Notes: a model not told the origin generated them from the sequence alone. Numbered from the stretch's first letter, positions 1 to 10,558 are shown. The stretch is 30,254 nucleotides of DNA from Triparma columacea (GCA_030267965.1 BRYA01000714.1:1956-32209), one strand, 5' to 3'. Numbers and translations are program-made.

Positions 1-737
1 CCACTTCGAATCGCAGGCAAGGCATCACAGGAGGTATGGGCAGCTTTCGCCGCGCAACTCGCCGAGGTGGTTGGCGAGCTCCCCGACTTCATCATGGTCA
101 ACCCAACTCTCCTCGCGTTCGTCGGACTTCGGATGGCGGACGAGAAGTGGAACTATCTTACACACGCACGCGACATCGAGCTGGCCATTAAGGAAAAGTT
201 GGCAGCCGGTGGGAAGGCCTCAGGTGAGAAAGACCCCTGCTTCTCCTCCCCTCCTCCCCTCCTCCCCTCATCCCCTCATCCCCTCATCCCTTCCCGTTGT
301 CCGTCACAGGCAAGGCCATGAAGGCCAACGCCAAATACAACCTGGGCTGTGCCTACTCGTGCCTTGAGGGCCCTCAAACGTTTGGAGACGACGGTGCAAG
401 CATCACTCCCCGTAGGATTTCCATAAGGACTAAAACTTATTGGACATTCACGTATCAATGCAGCGCATGCCGCAGGTCACATACCATCCCTGCAAAAACG
501 ATCTTGCATAAGGCACTCATTAAGGAAGTGGTTGCCAGGTGCAAAATATACCCTGATGCGAAGCCACCACTTGACGCGGTCCACCAGTGCACAAAAGAGG
601 AGAGAAAGTTTTTTGTCACTAGGGAACTTTGGGACAACTTTGCGAAAGAGAGGGAGGCGCTAAAGAAGGCGCAGGAGAAAGCGAAGGAAGATGGCATTGG
701 TGGCGGGCTAAGAAAGAGGGGGAGGGGGGGTGGGTGA
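1..737 (+). CDS. 3' end of an unrecognised gene, two exons visible
   Basis: The reading frame is open from the window edge, so the true start lies outside. Exons are 1-223 and 310-737, joined by an 86-bp intron (224-309, GTGAG donor, CAG acceptor) that is almost pure CT in its second half. At least 216 residues are visible. The part before the intron is helical and includes the motif LPDFIMVNP. After it come two close cysteine pairs (CAYSC and CSACRR), about 47 residues apart, which could form a zinc-binding knuckle. The C-terminus is Lys/Glu-rich, probably helical, and ends in a Gly/Arg-rich tail. I do not recognise a family. The splice junction is supported by frame continuity and by frames on both sides closing otherwise. 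A transposon-derived zinc-finger protein is possible but nothing visible shows it. Confidence 0.6.
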
Positions 738-1059
738 ATAGGGGGGTTAATTAGGGGGGATATTGTACAATGAACAACGCCAGCTCCTCCTTTTTCTTAA
801 TACCCGCCAAAGCTCCCCGCTCCCACCTCCCTTCCGTCTTACCTCCTGTCCCTTCCAAATATTTTCCACTACTGTAGAAGCTCCACCACGGGGAAAGGTT
901 CCAGATCAGGACATTACAGAAGGGGAGACTATCGACGACACATGATCGGAGAGCACGTCGCTTATGCAGCAGTGTTCTCGACACAAGTGAAAAACTCTGA
1001 AACCCTCGGCAATAATATTAATAATAGTTCGCCCGAAAGTTTGGAAGGGTTGCGGAAGA

Positions 1060-1062
1060 NNN
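1060..1062. other. assembly gap or ambiguous bases (NNN)
   Basis: Three consecutive N characters inside the non-coding interval. Local length and sequence here should not be trusted. Confidence 0.95.
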
Positions 1063-1250
1063 AAGGAGGTTAGTATGGGCACGAGCGCTTCACACAAGAT
1101 TGCACATAAAGCATTCTCCTTTATTAATAAGGTAGGCCAAAAATCCACCATCAAACCCCCTCCAGCGATGGGGGGGGGTGGTTGAGAATCCTGATTATTC
1201 TACTCTAGCGCTCTCTCGACCTTTTAAAACCGCATATCTGGTAAGTTCGG

Positions 1251-1291
1251 TGGGGAGAAGGGGTGTTCGAATGGGGAGAAGGGGTGTTCGA
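1251..1291 (+). repeat. 21-bp tandem duplication (two copies)
   Basis: The unit TGGGGAGAAGGGGTGTTCGA occurs twice with a period of 21 bases, without mismatches over 20 bases. It is non-coding and lies about 85 bp upstream of the first copy of the longer repeat. Confidence 0.8.
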
Positions 1292-1374
1292 CCGACTATA
1301 ATACCCCATTTGGACGTTTACTCAATCTTCCTCGGTCATGATCCAGTGGTTGTGTAGCCCATTATGCCGTTTGA

Positions 1375-1632
1375 GATTTCCTGCCAATTTTAGGGTGAGA
1401 AAAACGGTTCGTAAGTAGAATTTTTGCGTACATCGGTCCTATGAACAACGCTGCAATGGTAAGGAGCGTAAAAATCGCCGTTTAAAAAGCCGTTTTGCTG
1501 ATAAATCTAATTATTAAGATCAGGTTTTATATGAAGAGAGTACGCAATTTTATATATTTTTTCACTAATTCAGTATCATACATTTGACAACACTGCTGCG
1601 CGAAATTTAAAGCTTAAACGCCGATATCATCC
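1375..1632 (+). repeat. 258-bp diverged direct repeat, copy 1
   Basis: This copy shares its whole length with 1702-1961 at an offset of about 327 bp. Conserved blocks include GATTTCCTG, AATTTTAGGGTGAG, ACGGTTCGTAAGTA, GAGCGTAAAAATCGCCGT, AGCCGTTTT, GGTTTTATATGAA and GCGAAATTTAAAGCTTAAAC. Substitutions and small indels are scattered evenly, so the duplication is old. No coding frame is conserved between copies. Neither terminal inverted repeats nor obvious target-site duplications were seen, so I do not assign it to a transposon class. Confidence 0.85.
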
Positions 1633-1701
1633 TTCTCAACAGCTTTAAGAAAACAAGTTTCAGGGTGTTTTTGGGCAAGTCCGGTGTAAATGTTGGACCC
1701 T

Positions 1702-1961
1702 GATTTCCTGACAATTTTAGGGTGAGCAAAACGGTTCGTAAGTAAAATTCTTGCGTACAGCAGTCCTATAAAGAACGTTGCAATGGTAGGGAGCGTAAAA
1801 ATCGCCGTAAAAAAAGCCGTTTTGGTGACAAATCAAATTATTGAGATTAGGTTTTATATGAAGGTGTACGTAATTTTATATATATTTTTTCGATAATTCC
1901 GTATCATACGTATAATAATACCGCTGTGCGAAATTTAAAGCTTAAACGCCAATATCAACCT
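1702..1961 (+). repeat. 258-bp diverged direct repeat, copy 2
   Basis: Second copy of the element at 1375-1632, same orientation, ending about 77 bp upstream of the BUD23 start codon. Both copies end in the block GCGAAATTTAAAGCTTAAAC followed by GCC and an ATATCA core. The unit spacing (about 70 bp of unrelated sequence between copies) argues for a tandem or segmental duplication rather than two independent insertions. Confidence 0.85.
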
Positions 1962-2038
1962 CCCCCATAACCTGAAACACAATCTATCTCATCTGGGCCT
2001 CCTCCCCCTTCTTTTCTCTCCAGTTTTTTGACCTCAAT

Positions 2039-3190
2039 ATGAGTCGACCAGAACTTACAGGATCGGCATCAAACTTCTATAATGATACAGAAGCACGAAA
2101 ATATGATACAAATAGTCGAATGTGCGTAATAGAAATGATTCAAAATGACGTATTTAGTGTGAAAATGAGTAATACAAATGCCACCAGGATCGATGGTCCA
2201 AGCCTTGTGTCTTTTACTTCTTATAACTGTTGAAGACGTCGTTTGTGGCTACGTGTATGTCATTGTATGTTATTGCATGAGGATTTTATGAGGATTTTGT
2301 CGGGGTGGATGTCATTTTATACCCTATATACGCCTATACACCCCCATACGCCCCCATATACCCCTATATACCCCATTCAAACAAATTCAAACCACTAACC
2401 ATACACGCAACATCAAACACACAGGGTCGGCATACAAGCTGAAATCACAAACAGAGCTGTAGAACTTCTACAACTACCCTCAGATCGCCCCTCCTTCATC
2501 CTCGACATGGGCTGCGGTTCAGGCCTCTCAGGGAAGGTCCTGGAAGAATCAGGCCACTACTGGGTAGGTTGCGACGTTTCCAGGGACATGCTGAACGTTG
2601 CTTCTGAGAGGGAGATCTCCACCAGCGGTGACCTCTTCCACCACGACATGGGTACAGGCCTACCCTTCAGGCCTGCGTCCTTCGACGGCTGCATATCAAT
2701 CTCCGCCCTCCAGTGGCTCTGCTACTCCAACACCTCCTCCCAGGTCCCCAAGCGGCGGCTCGTCCGCTTCTTCTCCTCCCTCTACGCCGTGCTAAAGCGG
2801 GGGGCCAGGGCCGTGCTCCAGTTCTACCCCGAGACCCCGGAGCAGGCCGTCCTCATATCGGAGTGCGCCAGCAAGGTGGGATTCGCGGGGGGGGTCGTGG
2901 TGGACTACCCCAACAGTACGAAGGCTAAGAAGCACTACCTCGTCCTGTCCTTCGACAGGGGTTACAACACGCCCAGGGGGCTGGACGACGGGGGGGCGAA
3001 GGGGGGGGTCAGGGTAGACGGGGTTGGGGGGGGGAGGAAGGGGGGGAAGAATGTGGCGAAGAAGAAGAAGGGGGTGAAAACGAAGGAGTGGATACAACAC
3101 AAGAAGGATGTGCAGAGGAAGAAAATCGGGGACGGTAATGTCAGGAAGGACACCAGGTTTACGGGAAGGAAAAGGAAGGACAAGTTCTAA
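2039..3190 (+). CDS. BUD23: 18S rRNA (guanine-N7) methyltransferase BUD23
   Basis: Exons 2039-2121 and 2425-3190 encode 282 residues, close to the human protein. The product is the SAM-dependent enzyme that, with Trm112, methylates a guanine of 18S rRNA during 40S maturation in the nucleus. The N-terminus MSRPE...FYNDTEARKY followed by NSRM is the family signature. The 303-bp intron splits the ATG codon of NSRM (phase 2), and its donor is GTGCGT, unlike the GTGAG used by most neighbours. The SAM-binding loop is DMGCGSGLSG in exon 2. Further on come SISALQWLC and QFYPETPEQ. The basic tail (VRKDTRFTGRKRKDKF) matches the conserved C-terminal BUD23/WBSCR22 domain. A glycine/lysine-rich linker coded by long G runs precedes the tail. 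The gene converges with the small gene on the other strand; 213 bp separate the stops. Confidence 0.95.
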
Positions 3191-3403
3191 AAAGGCAAAA
3201 ATGGGGGGATCGGGGAGAGGGTTGGGGGTGGGGGGGGGGGGTTGGAGGACGACCTTCACAAGAAATGAAGAAGAAACCAAACCCTTCTCTGGAGTAATAA
3301 AACAACCTTCGCTTCAGCAAAAACACAACCGGCCTCTCCACTTTCGGGGTTTAAATCCATAAGTCACCCCCTCCCCACACTCCAGCGCCAAAAGCTTAGT
3401 TTT

Positions 3404-3943
3404 CTACCTCCCCCTCGCCACCATCCTCTTGAAGAGTGTCTCAATCCCCTCAATAGGTTTCCTGTCCTCCACAGCCTTCCTATAATCCTCAATCCTCCCT
3501 CCCATATCCTTCATCCTATCTTCGATTTTCCTCGCTCTATCCTCCCTGTTCCTGTCCCTCCCCCTCCCCTTTGGCGCCCTAATGCTGTGGAACTTGGGCA
3601 ACGAAACGTCCCACACAGGGTCCCACAATAAACCGGGGCCGTACTGGGAACTTTGGATGGCTGACTTACGGACCTTTGCGGCGACGCGGGGGGAGACGGA
3701 TGCCTTACGCCAGCGGTTCGTGTCTGGGGGGAGGGAGGGGGGAGGGTGAAGGGTTACGAGGTTAGGAGAGAGGAGGGGAGTTTGGGGGGGGGAGGGAGGG
3801 AAGAAGGAGAAAAATAACGTAAAGATGAGAGAGTTTAGAGAGAGAAAAGGTGATAAGGGGGGTTACTGACCTTTATTAAACGTTGGACGGAGAGCAGCTA
3901 AGCCCAACCTCTGAACGGCCGAAATTGCTGACTTGGGAGCCAT
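3404..3943 (-). CDS. small basic protein, probable mitochondrial ribosomal protein of the mL59/mL64 type
   Basis: Exons 3943-3871 and 3723-3404 (147-bp intron, GTCAGT donor, CAG acceptor, phase 1) encode 130 residues. The N-terminus (MAPKSAISAVQRLGLAALRP) looks like a mitochondrial presequence: positive, no acidic residues. It is followed by NRWRKASVSPRVAAKVRKSA, a W...S.R.A...RK pattern I associate with mL59-type large-subunit proteins. The charged helix KIEDRMKDMGGRIEDYRKAV then recalls the helical segment of mL64/CRIF1. The family assignment comes from pattern memory only and is moderate. The gene structure itself is firmer: splice sites fit, the frame is continuous, and the basic composition is typical of a ribosomal protein. 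Confidence 0.55.
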
Positions 3944-4162
3944 TGATGTGGAGGGTTTTAGGGGAGTTGACGTTAAGAAGTGGAGAGTAGTTGACAAGAA
4001 GGGGGGGTTGAGACTAAATTGAGCGTATAAATGCTCGACTTGAGAGATTTTATTCTGTGTTTTTGGCCTTTTTTTTTGGCCTTCTTTACTTCTTTCCTCT
4101 GTCAGTGTTTTTCAATAAAAGTGATGGACTCGAAGGAACAACGTACATTTTTTTAGCCTACA

Positions 4163-5605
4163 CTACAAGTCTTTAAATTCGTCGTCCACAGTGCCGTCCT
4201 CGTCCTCCTTCATCGACCGCATTTCAACTTCAGTGTCCTTTTCCATCCCCACCTTTTGCTTCCCCCTCTCCACCCACTCCCCCCCCCTCCCCTTCCCTAG
4301 CACCCAAACTGCCGCGAAGCACGCCGTCGCAAATGCCATGAACGCCCCCTGCAGCGCGAAGAATACAAACCCGTCGTTGAGCTCGTTCTTCACATTGTAA
4401 AGGCTGACTGCAAAAGCCGGGCCAATCGCCTGCCCGACGTTGAAGGTCGTGCGGAGCATGCCGATGGTAGCGCCGCGGGCGTTCTCACCGTACTTGTCGG
4501 CGACGCCGGGGGCGAGCATGTTGGCCCCTGTCATGGCGAGAGGAAGAACTAGGGTGGAGATGAGGAACAGGAAGAGGGTGGAGGGCAGGGATTTGAAGCT
4601 GAACTTGAACAGGAACAACACGTGGCCCAGTATCGCGAGGGAGTAGGACGATATTATCAAGGTCGGGGTCCCGAACTTGGCCGTCAGGCCCTTGAGGTTG
4701 GCCATAAGTAAGAAGTGCACGACCGTCATCACAATGAAGGACACCGCAACCTGCCACTCCGAGAAGCCGAACTTCTCCGGCAGCACCACTCCTATGAGGC
4801 TCGTTGCCCCGGTGAACTGCACCCCCACCACCCCGTAAACCACCGCCAAGGAAAGGAACTCCTTGCTCCTCATAATGTCCCCAACGCCGGAGGGGACAGC
4901 GTCGGCGTTGGGGCGGGAAGGCTCGGTGGAGCGGAAGGTCAGGAGGAGGGCGAGGAAGGCGAAACCTCCACATACGCAGTTCACAACGGAGAAGAGGGAG
5001 AAGCCGGCTAAACCGGCCATGGCAGCTGGGGAGGGGGGAGTAAGGAAGGGGGAGTAAGGAAATTGTCATTAAGGCTTGCTGCAAAAATACACACACGCGC
5101 AACTAACTTTGTTCGACGCTCCGCATATCCCTCCCTCACCTCCCATCATGAATCCAATAACGCTACACATCCCAAACATCCCCTGGTTCCTCGCCCTGAT
5201 CCCAACGTCCTCCCCTGCCGCATCCAGGAGCCACGCTATGCAAGCGGTGAGCGGCGTTGAAAGGCCCGCGAGGAGCCTGACGGCCATCATCATCTCTATG
5301 CTCTTCACGAAGCCTGTGAGGGAGAAGAAGACAACATCCCCGACCAAGGCGATCATCAACATGTTTCGACGGCCGATCCTGTCGGAAAACATGCCGGCCA
5401 GAGTAGATCCGAGCACGACGCCGCCGTACTGGAAGGATAGGATCCAGCCTAGGGGGGCTTGGGAGGAGGGGTGATACTTCATAACGAAGAAGGGGAGCAG
5501 AGGGGAGATGGAGCCTAGACCGAAATAATCGGCGAATGCGGCGGAAACGGGGGCAGAGATCGAAGAAAGGGGGTTGTTTGGAGGGGATTTAGGGGGATCG
5601 GACAT
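4163..5605 (-). CDS. major facilitator superfamily transporter (multidrug/TetA-like)
   Basis: Exons 5605-5140 and 5025-4163 with a 114-bp intron (GTGAG donor, CAG acceptor, phase 1) encode 442 residues with the hydrophobic pattern of about twelve membrane helices. The loop between helices 2 and 3 carries MFS motif A as GMFSDRIGRR (residues about 70-80). The helix 4-5 region RLLAGLSTPLTACIAWLLDA resembles drug:H+ antiporters, followed by RARNQGMFGMCSVIGFMMG before the intron. The second half begins after a central loop (RSTEPSRPNAD) and ends in an acidic cytoplasmic tail. The substrate cannot be told. It lies head to head with the ankyrin-like gene, 518 bp apart. No organellar presequence is evident, so plasma or endomembrane location is most likely. 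Confidence 0.88.
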
Positions 5606-6123
5606 TGTGCTTTAATGTGTTTTTGGTTAAGAGGAACACTAGAGGAACAAGCCTGACTCTAGCAAGGGTTTTTTTCTTTAGGTTTGAGACGCTCTTAAAT
5701 GGCGAGATTGTAGGATCTGTTCTGTTGAATATTTGATGATGGTCTTCCGTTGGTGGATGGTGGAGATTTGTCAATAAATGTTGTTTTCTTTCAACTGATT
5801 GAAAGATGTTTTGTTGACCCCCCCAATCCTGACCAAACTGACCTGTGGAAAATCCATCTTACATCAGACTTGAATTCCACATTGCCCGCCAATATATTCT
5901 CGGCCCCTTCTTCGTAACGTAGAAGACTTTGATCTAACGAGGTTTTTCCGTCTCGCCACTGTCAGAAAAAGCTTTCCTAGTATCCTTGAAATAAATTTAA
6001 TCCGAATCTTGTTTGTCTTTTCTAGTCTTGTAGAAGAACAGCAACGCGACAAAGACGAAGCCGAAAACAACGACGGGGATCAAGTTTGGGGGAACACTTT
6101 CCCCATTAAACTGATAGGATCTC
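5606..6123. promoter_or_regulatory. divergent intergenic region between the MFS gene and the ankyrin-like gene
   Basis: These 518 bp separate two start codons on opposite strands, so both promoters must lie here. No gene is supported, and no clear TATA box or named element was recognised. The sequence is richer in A and T than the flanking exons. Confidence 0.5.
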
Positions 6124-8459
6124 ATGTCTACCAGAGTGATGTCCAAACAAGAGCCAAGTGAAGCGACAGTCGCTCTTGTCGCGTTGTTCAAGGAAATTGT
6201 CAACTCCGTTCAGGGGCGTGGTATGGAGAATAGAGCCGCAATACCGAACGGAACTCTTGAAAAGTTAACCAAGCTTCTCGAGGAAGGGGCTGATGCCAAA
6301 TATGTGGAGAGAGAGGAAGGAGTCTGGGGCGCGTATTCTTGCGAACCGCTTCTTTCTATGATTCTCACGCCTGACGTCTTCAGATTCTCGGAGGACGGAG
6401 AAATAGCCGCCTCTATCGTTGAGAAGATGCTTGCTGCTGGTGCCAGCCCATCTTCAACGAAGGGGTCGCGAGATTGGAGAGGCTCGGGTCGCAATACGAG
6501 CGTCTTTAACATTGGCTTGAAATTGAGGAAAAATATGTCTGGAGAGAAAACTCCAGCGACGTTGAAAGTTATGAAGCTTATGCTCGAATACGCAGACAAG
6601 AACACGCTGAGGCCGACAAATACGAGGATCTCGAGCATGAGGAGCAATGGGTTTCTTTCGTCTAATTTTCTTCACGAGGCTGCCAAAGGCCTCTGCGACC
6701 CAAGATCCGTGACTTCGGATATTGTTGACGAGTTCAAGCTTGTGGTAGATAAATTTGCGAGCCTTGGCATGCTCGATACGCTCGCTGTCTCCTCGGTTAC
6801 TAATGAGAGGGGGTTCCACTGTAACGATGCTGACGGAGTTCTCCATCTCCTATTGAAGAATTTCTCGGAACTCACGGAGAGAGCAAACGTGTGCAGAACG
6901 AGCAAAGAGGAAGAGCTCGAGGTTGAAATGACCAAGAAAAACATGTGTGCTTTTGACGTCGAGAGAAAACGGAGCAGTTTGCAGAGTTGGAAAGAGGAAC
7001 GAGATCACAACATAAAGGTCGCAAAGATGAGGGAGCGAGCGTTGACGCTCTTCAAGGAAAGGGTCCAGTCTGGAGAGCTGAAGAGATGGAGGGCCAGAAA
7101 GGTGGAGGAGAAGGCTGAACGCAGGACGAGACTGAAGGCTGAAAGGGCGGTGAGGAAGGCTGAGTGGGAGGCTAGAAAGGTAGAAAGGGCTGAGCGCAGG
7201 AACAGGCTGAAGGCAGAAAAGGAAGATCGAAACGCCGCAAGGAAGGCTGATGAAGATGAAGATGAAGATGAAGATGAAGATGAAGATGAAGATGATGAGG
7301 ATAGCGATTTCGAAGATGAGGATGATATTGAGGCTGACATCGAGGTGGATTTTGGAACACAGGCTGATGTGAATTTGTCGTTTTGGACGTACTTCCTCGA
7401 AATTGCCCAAGAAATCGACCGTGAATTCGGCGAAGACAACTTCGACTATCCGTTGGCTGGCAGCGTCAAAATCGAGGACCTGGCAACAGTCTTGGATGAA
7501 TCGGGTGTCGATCCAAAGCAGTATGGCGGAGAGTATTCTGAGGAAGGTGACTATGCTTGTGGTCACGCGCCCGACTCTGACCCTGAGCTTGGTGACTCGC
7601 CTAGCGAGGTGAGGCGGCGACGTTGTGTACGCCGGACAACAGAACCCTCGCTAACCCAACCCATACCCCTACGATTTGCTTCGCTCATCGCCCCCGCCCC
7701 CAGGAATGGTATTTAGCTCACGATGTCAAGGAGGGAAATATTGTTCCCGATCAGTTCTCGGACAAAGCAAGAGTTCACGTTACGCAGACGAAGGAACATT
7801 ACCAGCGCTTGATCAGATGCCTCGCGTTGCTACTCGATGCCGGGGTTGGCGTCAACGGTATCTCGGAGACCCTCGTTACGACAGATAATGAGGAGTGGAA
7901 AGATTCTATTCATGATGACCCAAGAGAGGATGGTTACGTGTACAAAAACTTCATGCATCATCAGTTACAGGGTGCCTTGGGTTTGTTGGTTCATACAAAG
8001 GCGGAAAAGAATTTGAAAGAGAATGAGTTTCAGGCGCTTGAAGACAGCTCGGTGAACATCGCCTCTAATGGTTTGTGCGGCATGGTTGAGGTGCTTTACA
8101 TGCTCCGCGTAAAGGGTCTGGATGTCACAATCGGGTCGGCGTGCGCCAGGTCGACGTGGGGATATGGTTCGACAGGAAGGGGTATATTCGCTACTGATGT
8201 ATTGTGCCGGGGCGAGGGGGGGAGCAGCGACTTTATCCACACGAGCTTCCATTTTGGGGGGGGGGGGACTTGCGCCTTGGAGAGGGCGTGGGAAGGAATG
8301 TGGGACAAAAGCATGTACACCTTCATGTGCGAGGAGGGGAGGAGGAAGGTGGAGTGCGTCATGATGGCGCTTAGAAGGTTCGGAATTGGGGGGGACGTTG
8401 GTGCGGCGGTTGTGGGTTACATGATTGGGATGGAGGGCACAGTTGCGGATTACTTTTAG
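6124..8459 (+). CDS. ankyrin-like protein with charged coiled coil and Asp/Glu run
   Basis: Exons 6124-7608 and 7704-8459 (95-bp intron, phase 0, GTGAG donor, CCCAG acceptor) encode 746 residues. An in-frame TAG lies 9 bases before the start codon, supporting it. Diverged ankyrin-like helical pairs are visible as LTKLLEEGADAKY, IVEKMLAAGASP and LMLEYADKN in the first half, and as LALLLDAGVGVNG just after the intron. Residues about 280-375 form a long Lys/Arg/Glu coiled coil (repeated KAER.RKAE-type units). This runs into a pure Asp/Glu stretch encoded by seven GATGAA hexamers. The C-terminal third is Gly-rich with a hydrophobic last helix. No enzyme motif was seen; protein-protein interaction is the likely role. 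Confidence 0.8.
7249..7290 (+). repeat. GATGAA hexanucleotide microsatellite, 7 units, in coding sequence
   Basis: Seven perfect GATGAA units encode alternating Asp-Glu inside the ankyrin-like gene, followed by imperfect GAT/GAG codons that extend the acidic run. Length variation would stay in frame. Confidence 0.9.
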
Positions 8460-8500
8460 ACTTCGATGAGTCGTATTTGTGGAAGGGGGCGAATCACATA

Positions 8501-8552
8501 CTACATTATGTGGTAAAATTTGGTATTCTTTGGATTATACAACATAATGTAG
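8501..8552. terminator. 11-bp perfect inverted repeat between convergent genes
   Basis: CTACATTATGT (8501-8511) pairs perfectly with ACATAATGTAG (8542-8552) across a 30-base loop. It sits in the 100 bp between the stops of the ankyrin-like gene and the BMT5-like gene, so both 3' UTRs could carry the hairpin. A role in 3'-end formation is inference. Confidence 0.4.
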
Positions 8553-8559
8553 AACATAT

Positions 8560-9564
8560 TTATCCCATAAAGCCCTCCCTAATCAAACGTATCATATCCT
8601 CATCGATCCTCACAAGTCCCCTCCTCTCCCCCCATCCCTCCTCTTCCCCCTCCTCCTCCCCCTCCTTCCCGAAGACATAAAACTCTGCGTCGTGGCATGT
8701 GAAGCTCTTCCTGTCAAGCGCCTTCCTGTTAATGTACGGCTTAAACACGCTCCTATCGAGCACCACCCTCCCCCGACACCTGAGGGGGCCGGACGCCTCG
8801 AGAATCCCAGTCACGTCCCACTGGTTGTAGGGGGGCTTGGTCTTGTGGGAGATCACGACCTCGCCTCCGTGGGTGAGGGCGGGGACAACTGCGGCTGAGA
8901 ATGCCTTGAGCATTTCCTTGTTGCGGTCCATTTCGTTGTTCTGGCCGTCCTGGCCCTTCTCCTCTGCGGTGCAAGGGAAGTTCCAAACCACAGAGTCGAA
9001 CCGACCCGCTGTCCCTCCCTCCTCCCCAAGCGTACCTTCGATGTCCGTGCCGTCAACTTGGAAGCGCACGTTGCTGGTGCCCAGCTCTTGCACGTAGCCG
9101 GATATCAGGGACGGACTGTAGCAGGAGGAAAGCGTAGAGAGCTTCTCGTAGGACGTCGCAGTCACAGAAAAGGGGGAGGAGCAGGATGACGACGAGGAAG
9201 ATGAGCTAGAAATTTTCGATTTCTTCGGGCTGTTGGAGCTGCTAGATCCGTCGCCTTTCATCAAAAGCCTTCTCACCCCCACTGAGAAGCTAAGGTCCCC
9301 GTCACCAACTGTCAGAACCCTCCCTCCTTTAACCACACCTCCCGCGTAAACCCCCTCCCCCCCCACCCTCTTGTTATCCTCCCCCTCCCCTCCCTCCTGC
9401 TCTTTACCCTCACTCACGTACGTGTTAACCCAATTTCCCTCGTACCTAACCCTCCAACACTCCTCTGGCCTTCCGTTCCTCACCCTCCCCGTGAAGTCTA
9501 CGTCCAGGCAAACGTCAGGCGTTAGAATCCTGTACGCGCACACAGCGCACCTGACACCGCACGA

Positions 9565-9630
<66 letters not shown>

Positions 9631-9861
9631 CCTCTTCCTCTTACCCTCTTTTTTCCCTTTACTTAAAGCTGATTCTATATTCGTTAGGCGTATCAAACCT
9701 AAAGCACACCCTATAGTATCAGGGTGAGCGTATAGCCTCGTTGATTGCGTTGGTTTAGACTGGGAGAGGGGGGAATCAGTGGAGTCGAGGGTGGTGGCGA
9801 GAGGAGGTGTGGTGCCTAAATCCCTTGTTCTGTATGATGTTGGAGTTGAGGGGGGTAGCAT
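8560..9861 (-). CDS. BMT5-like 25S rRNA (uridine-N3)-methyltransferase domain protein with polyQ tract
   Basis: A single 433-residue exon. The N-terminal 180 residues are low in recognisable structure and contain a Lys-rich segment followed by 21 consecutive Gln (residues 79-99), then a Cys-rich patch. The DUF2431/BMT5-like Rossmann domain starts near residue 185 with LTVGDGDLSFSVGV. It continues with the motif FDSVVWNFPC (about 283-292), GEVVISHKTKPPYNQWDV, and FKPYINRKA...FTCHDAEFYVF near the end. The order and wording of these motifs match the family that methylates a uridine of large-subunit rRNA. A serine run (about nine Ser) interrupts the domain after LLMKGDG. The start codon chosen is the first ATG of the frame, and the next gene begins 697 bp upstream on the other strand. 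Confidence 0.85.
9565..9627 (-). repeat. CAG trinucleotide tract encoding 21 glutamines
   Basis: On the coding (minus) strand the tract reads 19 uninterrupted CAG codons (9627-9571), then one CAA and one CAG, giving 21 Gln. The single CAA near the 3' end of the tract is the only interruption. Confidence 0.95.
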
Positions 9862-10558
9862 CTTAATAATGGTGTTTTCTAGCGAGAATAAGAGAGGAGT
9901 TGTGTGCGTAGTTGTTGTTATGGGGATTTAGGTGTGTATGGAAGATTTGTTTTTGTCCCAATATTCCTGCAAGCTTTCATCAAAAAAAGGTCCAAAAGTC
10001 TACCTTGGAGCTTGAATTTTCGCACGTGCTCCGAACAAGTATATCGCCCTGTACTTGAACCTACAATTATATTATATTTTGCGTTCGTTTCGGGGGGATG
10101 TTTAAAGATATATCAAAGGTAGACAAAGATATTTTAAGTTTTCGGACGTTATTCTACGTAGTTGTTGGTCGTAACAGTGGCACTATAAGGTGCATACACC
10201 AGATCCCTAAAATATATTTATTTTCGTGAAGTGTCATGACAAGATTTATTGATTAGTGACCTGACATCCCTGACATCGAAAAATCAGGAAAGACAAGAAA
10301 AAAATACAAGATTCCCACCTGATTTTCTCTCTTATATTATATTATATTAGCTCTACACTTCAAGGTGTGAGAGAGTGGATATACACACCTCACCTCAACC
10401 CAATTATAAACCTCCACACCTCCATATAATCAAATTAATCCTTTGGCGAGCCCGCAGCCGGCCTCCAGAACCGCTTCCAATCTCCCCTCCCTTGTCCCAC
10501 TCTCTTCTCCTCCTTCCCCTCCCTCCCTCCTCCCTTTCTAAGCCCCTCAATATCCACC
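9862..10558. promoter_or_regulatory. divergent intergenic region between the BMT5-like gene and the APP1-fusion gene
   Basis: About 700 bp between opposite start codons. The centre (10060-10360) is AT-rich, with TATATT runs such as the stretch at 10332-10349. The last 120 bp before the plus-strand ATG are pyrimidine-rich (CT tracts at 10490-10560), as expected for a 5' leader. No gene is supported here. Confidence 0.5.

Larger units (their letters stand above)
738..2038. other. non-coding interval between the partial gene and BUD23
   Basis: No convincing gene is visible in these 1.3 kb; short open frames here lack family resemblance or plausible splice partners. The interval holds a three-base N gap (1060-1062), a 21-bp tandem duplication (1251-1291) and two diverged copies of a roughly 258-bp element (1375-1632 and 1702-1961). 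The second copy ends only about 77 bp before the BUD23 start codon, so the BUD23 promoter must lie in or right after it. Confidence 0.7.

Noticed and set aside
1375..1961. LTR retrotransposon or MITE
   Set aside because: No inverted termini, target-site duplications, primer-binding site or internal coding region are visible; called only as a direct repeat.
4485..5102. 205-residue minus-strand frame overlapping the MFS gene
   Set aside because: The overlapping frame encodes convincing membrane helices and joins the upstream exon in frame; this one is Pro/Arg-rich shadow sequence.
6850..7566. 238-residue minus-strand open frame rich in Ile/Phe
   Set aside because: It is the mirror of the charged coiled coil and GATGAA run; the apparent hydrophobic stretch is an artefact of antisense GAA/GAT codons.
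9904..10122. 72-residue plus-strand open frame in the divergent intergenic region
   Set aside because: Short, no family resemblance, located where both promoters should be.
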